Notes: generated from the letters alone by a model not told the origin. DNA of 64,000 nucleotides from Malania oleifera (GCF_029873635.1 NC_080423.1:106873988-106937987), one strand, 5' to 3'. Shown: positions 23,607 through 37,040, counted from the first letter of the stretch. Made by a program: numbers and translations.

Positions 23607-26600
23607 TCAGATACCTTTCTCAAGCATGGCTCTGACCCTCATGGGAAGACCATAGAGCTTGATGAATCCAGCAGCATCAGCCTGATCATAGATCTGCCCA
23701 CTCTCAAATGATGAAATATCCTGCCTGTACAGGCTATAAGGGCTTTCCCGGCCAGCCACAGTGACTGATCCCTTGTAGAGTTTGAGAGTCACTGAACCGG
23801 TGGTGGTCTCTGTGATCTTCTCCATGAATGCATCCATGGACTCCCGGAGAGGGTCAAACCACCTGCCAGCGTACACAAGCTCTGCATACTTGAGGGCAAG
23901 GGAGTCCTTGACCTGAATTGTTTCCCGATCAAGGGTTAGAGATTCGAGCTCCCGAGCAGCAGCAAAGAGTATGGTTCCACCAGGAGTTTCATAGACTCCA
24001 CGACTCTTCATTCCAACTAGCCTATTTTCAACCATGTCAATACGGCCAATTCCATGCTTCCCGCCAAGTTCATTGAGCTCAGAAAGGAGCGATGCTGGGG
24101 AAAGTTTCTTCCCATTGACTGAAACAGGGAGTCCCGAAACAATCCCAATTTGTACATATCTGCATGCAGACGGGAACAAGTGCAAGGGAAAGGAGTTTAA
24201 TGCAATGAAATAAGAAATGAATCACTTTTTATCTGGAAGGGGAGAAAAACTAGGAGAATGATTCTGTTGCAAAAGGAGGAATGCAAATTGAAGAACTTAC
24301 TCAGGTTTATCTGGTGCATCCTCTGGGTTCACAGACATCATGTACATGTCTTCCTTTGGCTCATTTGCTGGATCTTCCAAAATGTCTCCCTTCAGTGCCA
24401 TATATAAAATAGAATGATAAAAGAAATACGAGAATGAATGAAAAACCAATTATTAGTTTAGGTCCTCATAAATGATTCAAAAGTGTGTACTTGTCCACCC
24501 ATAATCAAACAGAGAAAAATACGACTAAAACATCATACTACTATATTAAACTTTGGCTGGGGTAATCGCCCTAAACCCCCCCCCCCCCCCCCCCCCGGGC
24601 CCTTTTTTTTTTGGGCACGTGGAGAAATAAAATTGATTAATTGTTTTGTGAGATGGAATGGGGAGGATAGGCACCCAGCTTATACTGGATCTCTCTCTCT
24701 TATATATACATAAATATACACACACACAAGTTAGAGATTCAAACCTAGGTTTATTATTGATTCACAACACTAGCGTCATGTTTGGTTTGCAGAACGGAAT
24801 GGAACGGAATGAAAATTTAAATGGAGAACATGAAACGATCCATTGACAAATTCAATTTCACTCTGCCCTATCCAATTCCATTCCTATGTACCAAATGTGT
24901 AGTTAGGGTCAAGGAATATCCAACTGCCCCAAAAGAAAGAATCAAATTGGATTTTTGAATTCATACAGCTCTTAGAGAAACTAACCTCCCCATGATTTCA
25001 AACAAATAACCTGGGCTTTCTTCAGCAGTGCCACAAAATAATAAAAAATAAAATAAAAATAAAAACACATGACAAAAATATTCATTTAAATGTATCAAAC
25101 AATTCATATGCAATTAAAATATTATGATGAAAATCATGAAACTTGAATATAAAATTAAAATATTAGGGTGGCTGGCTTTTCTTTACTACAGAAATTAGAG
25201 TTAACAGGTGTTACAGCAAGCTCTATTTATGTGGCTGTGACATTATGATTTAACCATATCCATGTTTTGACCACACGTTTTTGACAATCTTACTTCCACC
25301 AAACATCAAGGGGATACTTCAACCTAAAGAGTGGCACAATTCAAGCTTAATATCCCAAAGGCGGCCAGCTCCAGTGGCAATGAAAGAGGACAAAGGTGGC
25401 AATTTCCCTGACTATAAAGAAATATATCCAAGCCCCTTGGATTTTCAAAAATATTTTTAGTATAAAACCTCACTTGATCCACTCAAATTTAAGTTATTTC
25501 ATCTCCGCCCTATTAGAAAATTGAACTTGGCACAGAAGTTTTTATTTATTTATGCAGTCCACCACTAACTAGCACTTATCATTGCACCGTTGAACCATTG
25601 CAAAACAAGGGTAGATTCATAGCAAAAGGAAAATGAAAAAAAGATGAAACACAGTCCCATCAAACTAGACTACAGAAAACTTAAAATAAAATAAAATAAA
25701 ATAAAGGAGATGCCATTAGCTCATTTAAAAGGTTTTGCATGCTTATCCAGGTTCAAGCTGCAAGCAAAAAAGCATAGCATCGCAATAAAAACCATCAAGT
25801 TAATTCAGCAAACCTCTATAGGGAAAATTATACAGGCATTTGCAAATGGCTTGCAAATCATGTAACAAATCCGGGCATTGTTCTTTACACCAATATTGAT
25901 AAGTGAGATAGATTTTTCAGAACTTACACAGAGGAACAGTGCGCATGCATGCAATGCTCAGACCTCAGTAAGCTAATTAAAAATTGTAACACTAATGGCA
26001 AAAAGGAAATAAGGGGAAAACCCCCTAATAAGCACAATTACCTCATGGCTAAGGTGCCATAAATTCCTATCTCTGCTGTAGATAGATTTCTTTGTCACAG
26101 GAACAGGAACATTATGTTTCTTAGCATATTCAATAGCATCTTCTCTACCTTGGATTTCCCATTCCCTCCAAGGAGCCACAACATTCAGTTCAGGATTTAA
26201 AGCAAAGAAAGTGAGCTCAAAACGGACCTGGAAATGTAAATTAGTCATAATAATTTCTCAGACTGAAACAAAAGAAGTGCTATGATTTCAAGAGATCAAT
26301 CTGAAGCATGCCTGATCATTGCCCTTCCCTGTGCATCCATGTGCGACGGCGTCAGCTCCAACTTCTTTAGCAACATCAACCATGGCCTATTATAATGAAA
26401 ATACAATTCTATTTATTATCTAAAGACAAAAGGAATACACAACAGTTTTAAATTCCTCGTCAACAGTACAAACCATTAAAATCAGATGTCAGTGAGTAAA
26501 AATGTAAAACTGTTAAAAATCAAACATAAGGTCAATTTTGCGGGCAATAGAGTCAGCCTAAATTTTGGAAATTAAAAAATTTAGGAAGAGCAGCCTCGAG

Positions 26601-29600
26601 TTTGCACTCTCAAAAAAACATGTCGGAACAGCTCAGCGAAAACGAAAATTCACTTCCCTGCAACATTTTCCTAAAGTTTATCAAAATTTAACAAGCTTAA
26701 CAGTTTCACAACCATCATAATGTATAAAAGTTCACATATCATACAGGCACACACGAGGATAAAATTCATCAAGAAGGCAAGAATATAATCATGAAAAAAA
26801 AAAACTCTAACCAGTTAAGGACGATGCTTCATCTAAATAGCTCAACGACTTCATTATCTATATTAATAAACTAGCAACTGTGACTACTTGAACATGGTGC
26901 AATAGTAAAATAATTCTAAAAGCACATCGCACCCTAATTTTATGGATTCAATGCCTCTTAACCCGGACCATATCATTTTTTATGTGTGGCAAATACTTTT
27001 AAAATCATGAAACAGAAACAGATCATAAAATGATAACACTTCCAAATAATCAATGACCAAATATTGATCATTTTGGAAATGGAGAAAGGAGGCTTAACGT
27101 GGAAGAGTTCTACAGAAACGTTTGCATGCATGTAAGCAGGTGTGCAGAAAATGATCAGGGAATAGGTCATGCCTTCCAACAGTTGTCAGTGCTGTATCAA
27201 GAGGCGTAGATCAAATTAAGAAGCAATAATTATAAGCAGAAGCATTTGTGCCATCTGTAGTCTAAATTAATCTTCGCACGACAGCACCTTTGCAATAACA
27301 GGACGGGCCATTGAGGTCCCCAGCAAGTACTTCCTTTCATAAAGTGCACCAGCTCGCAAGCAAGGAAATATGTAATCTTGCACAAATTCCTCCTTCAGAT
27401 CCTTCACAACCAATTGGGAAGCCCCACTTGCCTTGGCCTTCTCTGCCAGACCATCCATTTCCTTCAGACCCTGTATAAATTTAACATTTTTGTCTCAAAC
27501 ACAGAAGCGAAAGAAAAAGGGATCCATGAAAAAGAAGAAAGGAATAACAAAAGAAAAAGTGTTATTCCATTGAACAAACATCAGCACCAATATGGGTAAT
27601 GAATAATGAATTCAATGTGAAAGTAGAATTTGCTATGTATGACATACTTGACCAACATCAGCAGTGAAGCATACAACATCACAGCCATAATTCTCCCTGC
27701 AATGATCAAGATGATTATGAACAAAGAAATAAAAATAAAATAAAATAAAATCCTTCAGCCCCTTCAAGATCAAAAGAAGCACATAAATAAAATAAAATAA
27801 AAGTAGAATGGAAATGCCCTAAATACTGACATGTTGCCATTCTTATTTGTTAGCAATGCCCAAAAAGATGACAATGTAACAATAAAAGCACCTACCCCAC
27901 CCCAACCAATAAAAAAAAAATGTAGATGCAATTAAACCAATAGCTAAAAAATAAAAAACAACTGATATAATAAGTGGTACAAGAATTTTAATTACAACCA
28001 AAATATAACCAGTATTCCATTTTTTAGGTTCTCATTTTATTGTATGAAATTATGAATTGTTTTGTATTTCAGCCGCATACACAAGTCCTGCAACCTTGTG
28101 TTGGAATTCAGGTAAATGTTCAAGGGAATTTTCATATTAATTTTTTATTTCATTTTTTAAAAAAGAAGATATTTCATATACATCTCCATCTGCCTCAGTT
28201 CAACAAGTGACATTTCAATCACAAGAGCATATTTTTTATTGCTCCTATACCAGTAGAAGTTTAAAATTAGTTCAACCTGGCTAAATTTTTAAAGAAGGGG
28301 CAGTAGACTTGTCAAGCATATTCTCACCTGCTAATTCTTTCATAATTAACACTGATATTAAGCGGCAAAGACGATAGTTTGGGATAATCATACCATTTTT
28401 CTATTAGGATGTTTTTTCATAAAAAGGAAAAGTAAAACACCCGCACCAAAAAAAATAATTAATTAAAAATACAAATTTACCTTAGCCATGGAACAATAAC
28501 TGAGGTGTCTAAGCCACCACTGTAGGCTAGAACCACTTTGTTCAGTTGACCACGGAGGCCTTTACCCTTTGGAGCACCAGAAATATCTGTATCTTTTTCA
28601 CCGGCCAAAACTGCTTGAATAGCTGCATTTGATGGGCAGAAATCATTATGGTTACAAGACGCAGAAGATAAAACTCAAATTACATCTGAATCCAAGTGGA
28701 CAGTCTGAAGACATCTCAAGCATAAAATGCTATTTCTCCAATACATGAGCTGATAATTAGATTGCATGACATAATAAATTAGAACAAAGATCATTTAGAA
28801 TCAGCACAAACAGATCAAAAATGTAAAATTCATGCACTGTAAACCTGAGCTGTAGTTATGCATAAAATTCGAGGAGATGCAGAAGATCAATTTAGTGGAA
28901 ACAGTATGCTTATGGCTCTATTAATTTCATCAAAAATAATTTGATCAGTAAAAATAAGACAGCTGAATGAACATAAGGGCCAAAAGATGAAAGATGAGAA
29001 GTAGACCCAAGTAGAATGTGCTGAGTAATGCAAAAAAATGGAAAGATAATCATTTCTAAAGAAAACCATTAATGTGAAACTCCTAAGTTGAAACTCCCTG
29101 TGTGAAATGAAAAGGACAAAGTTGATCTATGGAAGAGAAGATGATTACTATTGAATCAATCAATCAATGAGTAAATAAATACATATGATAACCAGCATTG
29201 CGCAAAATGACTGCAGACTGTAATCAAAACCAAAAAAGAACAAACCATTACTAGGGTGCTGAAATAGCACTCGGAGTATTACCTCGATTTTTAGGAGATC
29301 GAATAGTATCTCCACTGTTACAAATAATCCCATGCCCACAAAGCTCACTTGCCTTTGCTCCTAACTAATGAACAGAGTATCACAATAACCCCATCAGCAT
29401 GCACATAAAGAACACTTAGCCACAAATTTATAAAACAGGAGACCAAACCCATCATCATCAAATATATCACAAAGAGAATGAAAAAATTAAATAAATAAAT
29501 AAATATAATGGTTAAAAGGGATTGCCATAGGAACAACCTCTTGGAACAAAGACACCTTCCTGGGACAGTACAACTTATCATGACAACCAAAAGCATCTGT

Positions 29601-29774
29601 ACACAAAATCAATGACACATTATAAGAGCTCCTCATGTAATACTGTTCTTACTAAAAAACTGTTCCTGGTGAAAACTTTTCTTGACAAAACTAGGTGAAA
29701 TTACCTCGCTTGGACCCGCAGAAACCGAGACTGGTAGTCGATGAACAAGTGGAAATGGTGTGCAATGGAGCCAT
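23607..29774 (-). CDS. Argininosuccinate synthase, chloroplastic
   Basis: Ten coding exons on the minus strand: 29705-29774, 29538-29596, 29283-29364, 28481-28622, 27648-27696, 27288-27470, 26312-26386, 26042-26227, 24301-24389 and 23607-24159. They sum to 1488 nt in constant frame, or 495 residues, matching the plant enzyme. It joins citrulline and aspartate with ATP to argininosuccinate, the penultimate step of arginine synthesis, in the plastid stroma. Residues 1 to about 70 form a Ser/Thr-rich transit region. The ATP-pyrophosphatase loop AYSGGLDTS is at 103-111, followed by the conserved [53 protein letters not shown] and YETPGG stretches. Exon 3 uses the acceptor CATTAG|TTAGGA, which keeps the family's FQEL sequence in frame. 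Intron 7 starts with GC instead of GT. A non-coding upstream exon ending at about 30089 (CTCGCAG|GTGTGC) is likely. All catalytic motifs look intact. Confidence 0.97.
24574..24612. repeat. Poly-C then poly-T tract in an argininosuccinate synthase intron
   Basis: A run of C residues followed by GGGCCC and a run of T, inside the intron between coding exons 8 and 9. Such tracts are prone to length errors in assemblies. Confidence 0.7.
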
Positions 29775-29818
29775 CAAAGTCCAACAGATGGAGATTCCCT
29801 TATATGTGATTATGAAGC

Positions 29819-30200
29819 TGGCGATATCACCAGATTTGAACTGGGTCCTGGCACACAATTAATTTGTATGGGTATTTATTCTAGAAATTATTTGATATGG
29901 ATCAACTAGGAACGGTGAGCAATTGTGATTAAACTTACAAGAAGAAGAACAAGAACAAGAACAAGAGATCACAGAAAATCGAAGCAAAATGGTATAATAT
30001 GTGACAGAAATCACAGCAAGAATGTCATTTCGCAAAAAATTCCTGAAAGAAATGGAAATAAGAAAAGGTAGGAGATGGGGCAGCACACCTGCGAGAGAGA
30101 GCAGCTGCGGCGGCGGTTGCAGTGTACGAGCACACAGAAGCTTTGTGTGACGGCTGCTGTGTTAGTGTGGGTTTTCTATGGCGAGGAAATGAAGAAGACG
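29819..30200 (-). other. Probable 5' UTR and UTR intron of argininosuccinate synthase
   Basis: A GC-richer segment on the minus strand (CCGCCGCCGCAGCTGCTCTC) ends with CTCGCAG|GTGTGC at 30089. An acceptor such as ATATCGCCAG|CTTC at about 29819 would splice it to the exon that holds the start codon. Leader introns are common in plant housekeeping genes. No TATA box stands out, and the transcript start is not fixed. Confidence 0.4.
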
Positions 30201-31582
30201 AGCGAAAAGGTTTTTCAGTGTTGAGGAGATGCTGGGGTTTTTGGGGTCTTTTTAAGGGTATTTTCGTCCTAAATTTTGTCTTGGTTTGGACCTTGCCTTT
30301 GACAAGCAAATCTTTAAAAAGTCAATTTTTATTTTTTAAAAATTAAGTTTGTATTTAATTTAAATAAGATTAAATACAAAATTATATTAAAATTTATTCG
30401 AAATCAAATTCAAAATTCATGCATTTAGCATTAGAAGATAAAAAATTATTTTTTAAAATAAATTATTCTCCTCAAACATTCAAATTAGTATTCCTAATTA
30501 TTTTAAGAACTTAAATATAATTTACAAAAACAAACCCACTAATTTGCATCTTTTGGTTGAGATAATGATTCCAATTAGTCTTATCTGATTTTGAGAATAG
30601 GATTTGGACCATAAATGCAAACTGACCATAAAGAAAGAATAAAATTAAACAAAAAATAAACAAATATATTTTTAAGGATCCCTAGGAGCTTTCCCAACTC
30701 TCACCCATTAGTCCAAGTATTTTGGGATAATTGGAATGAAAATATAATTATTTTAATATAATTAAAACTTTAAAAAAATAAATGTTAGCAAAATGTAAAA
30801 TTACATTTGAATTTATAAATTTACTATATACTTTATTTTTTCTCAATAACGAAGCATGAAATAGTAAATTATTTTCTTAATTTTATTTTCTTATATAATA
30901 TTCGATTTACAGCATTTTTCAAAATTTTTTAAATGTGATCAATACGTTATCTTACACCCACCTTTGGTTTTTCAACATTTTTAAAAAATGGTAAAATACC
31001 CTCTTCTCCCTTTTTCCATAGTTAAGTTGTAAGAATTTTATTCCTATAAGAAACTTACTTTTTGAACTAAATTATTTTCTCTATTTTGGCATATTACAAA
31101 AATATCCCTATAATATAGTATTATTACACTCGATTATTATATTTAAAATAATAAATTATTAATAAATAAAAATATATTATCATATTGCAATAATTTTACA
31201 TATTAATTAATATTCAAACAAATAAATGGTACATTGTCAATAATTCTTTCAGCTAATTGATCACTCAAGTATTTAATTTTTAAAATTTATGATTATTTTC
31301 AAAATTTTATGACACTGATTTAATTAAATACCTATTTTTAATAAGTTGTTGTATTGAAAATAAAAATATCTTTCCTATATCGATCACACATGTTAAGTAT
31401 TTTAACGATCATCTTTCTTGAAATGCTTCTTAAGAATATTGACATGAAAATCTATATATATTCTTGAAAATATTATAACGTTGAAAATATTCCCCTAATA
31501 GACATCTCATTTTCGAAAATGTAATTTTTAAAAATATTATTTTATGTAAATATTTTTTATAGTGCAAACTATGTGTCCTCTA
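30200..31582. other. AT-rich spacer with a partial foldback copy
   Basis: No gene recognised. About 30345-30425 resembles half of the dispersed AT-rich foldback family (AAATACAAAATTATATTAAA). The rest is A/T-dominated with no long frame. Confidence 0.4.
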
Positions 31583-31590
31583 ATGGTTTT

Positions 31591-32415
31591 CAGGGCCGAC
31601 CTAATCATTAGGCGACTAAAGTGTTCACCTAGGGTCTCAAAAATTTTGAGGCCCCCAAATTTTTTTTTAATACAATAATATATTTTTAGGATCCCAAATT
31701 TTTTTTAATTAAATAATGTTAACATTATTTATTATGCATACATTAACTTTTCAACTAACAAATAAATGAAATTGTATTACAAAATGTAAAATAAATACAA
31801 TTTAATTTTTTTTTTTTCAAGTCTTGTTGACTTTCCAACTAATAACTTTATTATGTTTCTAACTATCTATTACTCTCATCTCTTTCTCTTAGCTTTTCTA
31901 AAAAAATATTTCCATCTCTCACACTCTCTCACTCTCATCTCTTGGTCTCTCTATGATTTTTTACTCCGGCTCTTGTATTCATTATCTCAGACCTCTCATT
32001 CTCTATAATTTTCATTTACCTTAATTTTGATTTCAATGTTTGTGCATTATTTTTCTATTATTTTCACTCTGATTTTTTTTTTTTTTTCTTAAATTTTGAA
32101 AGCTTTGAGGTTAGAACGTTGTATCCGACAAGAATCCGATATCATATCTCTAAAGTCTCGCTCACCGATCGATTTGCAATAATAATAATAATCAAGTTAT
32201 ATTTTTTCAATTTATTATTTCTATAGATTTATTAAATTTATTTTTATTTGTTTACATAATTTATCAATTTATAGTTAGTGTTAATTTTGAAATTTAATTA
32301 TGTCAACGAAAAAATATGAATCTGAGTATGAAAAACGAAGAAAGAAAAAGAAAATATTAAAGGTCCCTGATTAAATCATTCGCCTACGGCCCCATATTGT
32401 GAAAAATCGACCCTC
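31591..32415 (+). mobile_element. Non-autonomous hAT transposon, deletion derivative of a ZMYM1-like element
   Basis: The ends are CAGGGCCGAC and (reverse complement) GAGGGTCGAT. They are flanked on both sides by a perfect 8-bp duplication, ATGGTTTT (31583-31590 and 32416-32423), the size hAT elements make. The interior keeps an ATG at 32300 opening a 24-codon frame, MSTKKYESEYEKRRKKKK..., which resembles the basic N-terminus of plant hAT transposases annotated as 'zinc finger MYM-type protein 1-like'. The frame stops about 40 bp before the right end, so nearly the whole transposase is missing, as expected for an internal-deletion derivative. The element was presumably mobilised by an intact relative elsewhere. 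At least 825 bp remain. Confidence 0.85.
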
Positions 32416-32468
32416 ATGGTTTTCTTGTTTCAATGGTTTTCATGTTTCATGTTCTACAAAGCTATGCT

Positions 32469-32585
32469 TAGGAGTAAGAATTTTGAACCTTAGATTTAAA
32501 TTTGGATGGATTTAAATAAATTTCGATACTTTTTATATTATATTTTATCCAAATTCATAAATTCAAATTCAATAGCTCGTGAGAG
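32469..32585. repeat. AT-rich foldback element, copy e
   Basis: TTAGATTTAAATTTGGATGG on the left is mirrored by CCAAATTCATAAATTCAAAT on the right, around TTTATATTATATTTTA. Lies just beyond the hAT element. Confidence 0.5.
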
Positions 32586-32884
32586 ATTTTGTTATTTTTG
32601 AATAGTCGGAAAGACAATTTCTTCCTCCTTCCCATTCAACCATTATTTTTGAATCACTTCAATTATGAAAAGAAATTTTCATTTTCAGTTTTCAAAACAA
32701 TTGCAAATCTATTACCTTATTTTTAAACTTTTCATCATTTACATAAAAACTATAAAAGCAATTCTTATAATATTATATCTATCCAAATGTACACAAATAC
32801 AAATTGAAAGTATCTCTCGAACATTTCGATTCTAAAAGAATACAACTATTCTCTCAAGAAAATTTTCGTGAGTTAACATTTTCA

Positions 32885-33095
32885 TGATTGGTGAGTCCAC
32901 AAACTGTCCAATCTCCATGAACGCTATGAATTTGATTATAAATCTAAGATAATAGCTATGAATCACAAGAACAAGAGGAACAAGAACGACATGTCGAAGA
33001 AGAATTAGGGGAAAACCTTCCAATGTCCATTAAAGGTATGAATTTAATCACGAAATAGTTAAGAACAAGAACAAGATGAAGAAGATGAATTGGGG
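32885..33095. repeat. Imperfect tandem duplication next to a candidate exon
   Basis: Two copies of a unit of about 100 bp: CCAATCTCCATGAACGCTAT... followed by AAGAACAAGAGG and GAAGAATTAGGGGAAAA, then CCAATGTCCATTAAAGGTAT... followed by AAGAACAAGATG and GATGAATTGGGGAAAA. Confidence 0.6.
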
Positions 33096-33106
33096 AAAAA
33101 TTTACC

Positions 33107-33207
33107 TGAACGGCCACTCTACGAGTAGTAATTAGGGCTTTTCGTGTTTCTGCACGAACCGAAGAGAGTGAAGCGCGGGCGGAGCGCAGAGCTGCTGCAG
33201 CCTGCAA
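33107..33207 (-). other. GC-richer island, candidate orphan exon
   Basis: On the minus strand about 100 bp of higher GC is bounded by an acceptor-like CTTGCAG|GCTGCAGC and a donor GTTCAG|GTAAATT. The open reading reads QAAAALRSARASLSSVRAET and onward but has no ATG, and I know no matching family. It could be a non-coding leader exon of the argininosuccinate synthase gene, 3.3 kb downstream on the same strand, or a gene fragment. Confidence 0.3.
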
Positions 33208-34598
33208 GTTTGCAACGAGCTCTCAATTTATTTTGCTTTCACACTTTACTTTTAAGTTTTTGAAAATTATTAAAAAGCCCCACTGATTTTTCAGATATTA
33301 TACTTTGGCCCCTAATCTACTAGCTTTTTGTTAGTGGGAACAGCTGGAATTCACAAATGTAGCGGAGACAAAATAGGGTGCCACTTGCAAATTATTAATT
33401 AAAATTACTTATGGGCCTAATTTGCCAAAGACAATATTTTGTCTTTTTTTTTTGGTAAAAAGTATTTAAAAAAATAGTGAATAAATTCTGTAATTTAGGT
33501 AGATAATAATCCTTAGCTTAGGTTCTGTTTGGTACTATTGTCATTTTATATATTCTATTTTTCTTTTCGCACGGTGAAAAAATATATTATAAAAATGTAT
33601 TTATTTATGTTACCGGTTTTTTATTTCTGTGGTTAGTTTTCGACTATTTGCAAAAGAACTAAAAATCAGATTTTATAATTTTTAGTTATTTTGATAACCT
33701 ATTATTAGAAATTTTAATATTTAGAAATAACTCTTTTGGATTGAATCATACATTTTATAAACTTTAAAATTAAAATTAAAACTAAATAATCTTATGAATT
33801 TAAATACAACTGAAATAAAAATATTCATGAATTTTTCAAAATAATAATAAAGGCAAATACAAAATATTTTTAATATTTTTCAATTGTCATGTCTAATAAA
33901 ATTTTTATTTTAAAGTAATTTTTGAAAGTATAACAATTAAGTAAAATAATTATAATAATTTTTATTTTTATTATAGTGTTTTTTAATGTGTATTATTTTA
34001 CAATTTTATTATTTCAATCATATTTTTATGATATTATTTGTAGCATCCCGGCCCACCACATGGGCCCGGAGTACTAGAAAACATAACATAAAACAAAATT
34101 CTCTCTGATACCATAAATAAGAGCGTCCGACTTCGAAGAGTTCACAGTTGCCCTATCCAAAAACAACATACAATAAAGTAGTGGAAAAGTTTCATTTTCA
34201 AAATACCATACCAGAGTTCTAAGTCAATACTATTACATAAATACTTATAATGTTTCTATTACAACTCCAAAAAGATAACCTAACCATAGTCCAGTACTTA
34301 CATGAGTACTTACAAAAATGACTCACAAATCACTACGCTCCAGAACCCACTAGAACGCTAGGTCCAATTTCTTGCAGGACCTGAAACAAGATTTGTATAT
34401 TGGGGTGAGACACTTCTTAGTAAGGTAGATCATATTACATCAGTATGTGATTACATGAGTTTATTTCATCAGAAAATAATAGTAAGTTTAACTGAAATGA
34501 GTTACGCAGTTAAAACATTCTCAACCCTATAATATAGGATATATATATATACATATTTCCTGCAAAAGATAGTGTAGCCGAGGTTGGGGTAGGATACA

Positions 34599-37040
34599 TG
34601 TAACACCCCGACCCCGAGGGGCCTGGGATATTAACTTTTTACTACTCATTTACAGCGGAAGCAAAATAAACTCAATTTTTATTAAACCAGAGCACTAATA
34701 TTCCATATTACAATCATTTATTTCAAAAGAAGAAAAATTACACAAATATAAATATCTGAAACCATACTAATATTTCTAATAAATCTTTATTTTTCTAATC
34801 CCCACCCGCATGCTTGCTAAGCCTGATTTCTGACATGTCCTTCAGAGTTATCTGAAATAAAATATGATTGGGGTGAGACGACGCTCAGTAAGTAAATAAG
34901 ATTATTATTAGTGTGTGGCTAAAATGAGCTTTTAAAGAATTTCGTAAAACAATATTTAATACTATAATTTCAAGACTGCTTTTAGAATAAACATAAATTT
35001 AAAGATTTCTGCATAAAACTTTTGTCATCAATTTCAACAGTAAATTTTTACAATCATATACTATAACTGTTAAATTAAACTTTTAACTTTAAAACTGTAA
35101 AAATATTTAATGATAAACATACATATACTTTTCCTTATACGTGTTCCTTGGATCGTCATTTAAGTACCAAAATGATCCTTTTCACGTAAACTTACACTTT
35201 TCCTTCAAATCATCAGTAACTTTGTACACGTAATTAAATATGTATAAACATATATTATAAAAATCACCCTTAGGCCTGTTTGTCGTAAACAAACTTTAAG
35301 TGAGATTTTCCTTATTAAGTCCTGGTCCGGAACCAGGTGTGCACTCAGGAGAAATCCACTAACATAAATAACCACTCTGTAAACAGTGTGGGTGCACTCT
35401 GATCCGTATAAACTTTAAGCTGCAGTACCGAGCATCTGTAACTTTGAACTTTCGTTGCCATAAGGGGTTTGAAAATCATCTTATTATAATTTATGCAATT
35501 TAAAATAATATCGTGAAAATCTCATCTTTACTCATATTTACATAAAAAATGTAACGTAGAAATAAACTCATGCCACACAATTTTTGTGTTAAAAAATATA
35601 TATAATTTTATTTTTGAATAGAAAGAAATACTGAAAATTTATCCGAAGGGATTGAAACATTTTTTTTAACCCAAAAATAGATGCAAGTATATTAAAGATA
35701 GAACTGGTATAATTAAATATGCGTAAAAATAAACTTATGAAAATTTTGTGGAACTAAATAACATAATTAAAATTTACGTACAAAATAAACTCGGGTATGA
35801 ATTTAAAATAAAAAGAAACTAACATAATCAAAATTTACTTACCTTATTCTTTTACCGCGTGCTACGAACACAATAACTATCTTTAAGAAATGAGATCGGA
35901 AAGAGTGGGTGATTGAGAATTTAGTTAAAAATTCTCTCTCCACCACAATTTCTTTCACTCACTAATCCTTCTCTTCCTTGAAAAATTGTTGTGAAAAATG
36001 AAGGTTGAGAGCTCCCTATTTATAGGAAAATTTTGGGGAAAGAATGAAATTTATAAAAGTGTAGGGAGATGGGTGAAATTATAATTTTTAAAAATTAAAG
36101 AATGGGCAAGGGATGGGCAAGGTATGGGTTGAGTATGGGATGGGGATGGAGACCATGTGGGAGTGCTTGCCACCATTCCCATTAAATAATTTTTTTTTAA
36201 TTAATTACTTACCTAATTAATCAATTAGTTAATTAATTATTTTACTATTTTATTATTTTTCTTAATCATTATTATCAATATTATTATCATTGTTATTACT
36301 TTTAAACTATTTTTAGTATTTCTTTATTTTATTTTTTGAATAAGAATTAAATTTGAATTTTAAAAACTCATGTGGGCCCCACATGGTCTTGTGGGCCCCA
36401 CACAACTTCGAGACCCAAATGGATCCTACGTCACTCGAATAACTCTCATATGATTTTATGCATCCTACATAACTTTGAGACTCGTGTAAACCTCCATACG
36501 ACTTCGGGACTCATGTGGGCCCCACACAGTCTTGTGGGCCCCGCATAGGATACCTATATTATTATTATTTTATCATATATTTCTACAAATTATATTAGTC
36601 AAAACATTATTTTGTGTATTTATTTATGTATATAAACAGTGTCTTGCGGCTCCGGGACTCATGTGGACCCCACATAGTCTCTTGGGCCCCACATATGATA
36701 CCTATATTATTATCATCTTATTATGTATTTCTACAAATTATGTCTGTCAAAACACTATTTTATGTATATATACTTATTTACGTGTACAAACAGTGTCTAT
36801 CCTGTTTATCCTATGAAATTCCATTTTGACCAGGCCGACCTCCAGGGAGCGACTGAGCCGCAATGGTCTCTGAGCACTCGCTAAGACAAGGTCTTTCTTA
36901 GGCATCAAACATGGAATCAATGATCCTACAGAAAACACTTCTATATTGATATTAACTTAATAACTATTTTTATTATTTTATTATTATTGTACTTTAATCA
37001 TATATATATATATATATATATATATTTTTGGGTCATCACA
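34599..37040 (-). mobile_element. LTR-2: solo LTR fossil inserted in LTR-1
   Basis: Ends TGTAACACCCCGACCC and TTGGGTCATCACA, flanked by the perfect 5-bp duplication ATACA (34594-34598 and 37041-37045). About 2.44 kb. A minus-strand CCTATAAATAGGG box lies near 36020. No internal region, so it is a solo LTR. The clean duplication suggests a fairly recent insertion relative to its host. Confidence 0.85.
36506..36800. repeat. 148-bp tandem duplication within LTR-2
   Basis: The block GGGACTCATGTGGGCCCCAC... running through ACCTATATTATTAT and TTTCTACAAATTAT to AAACAGTGTC occurs at 36506 and again at 36654. The copies are diverged at roughly one site in ten. Confidence 0.8.

Noticed and set aside
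30025-30309. Lys/Arg-rich open frame opposite the argininosuccinate synthase leader
   Set aside because: No ATG start that I could confirm, no family, and it overlaps the likely UTR exon. Treated as chance.
34599-37040. Full-length retrotransposon between LTRs
   Set aside because: No gag or pol similarity lies between any pair of LTR-like ends in 34-46 kb. Each has its own 5-bp duplication, so they are separate solo LTRs.
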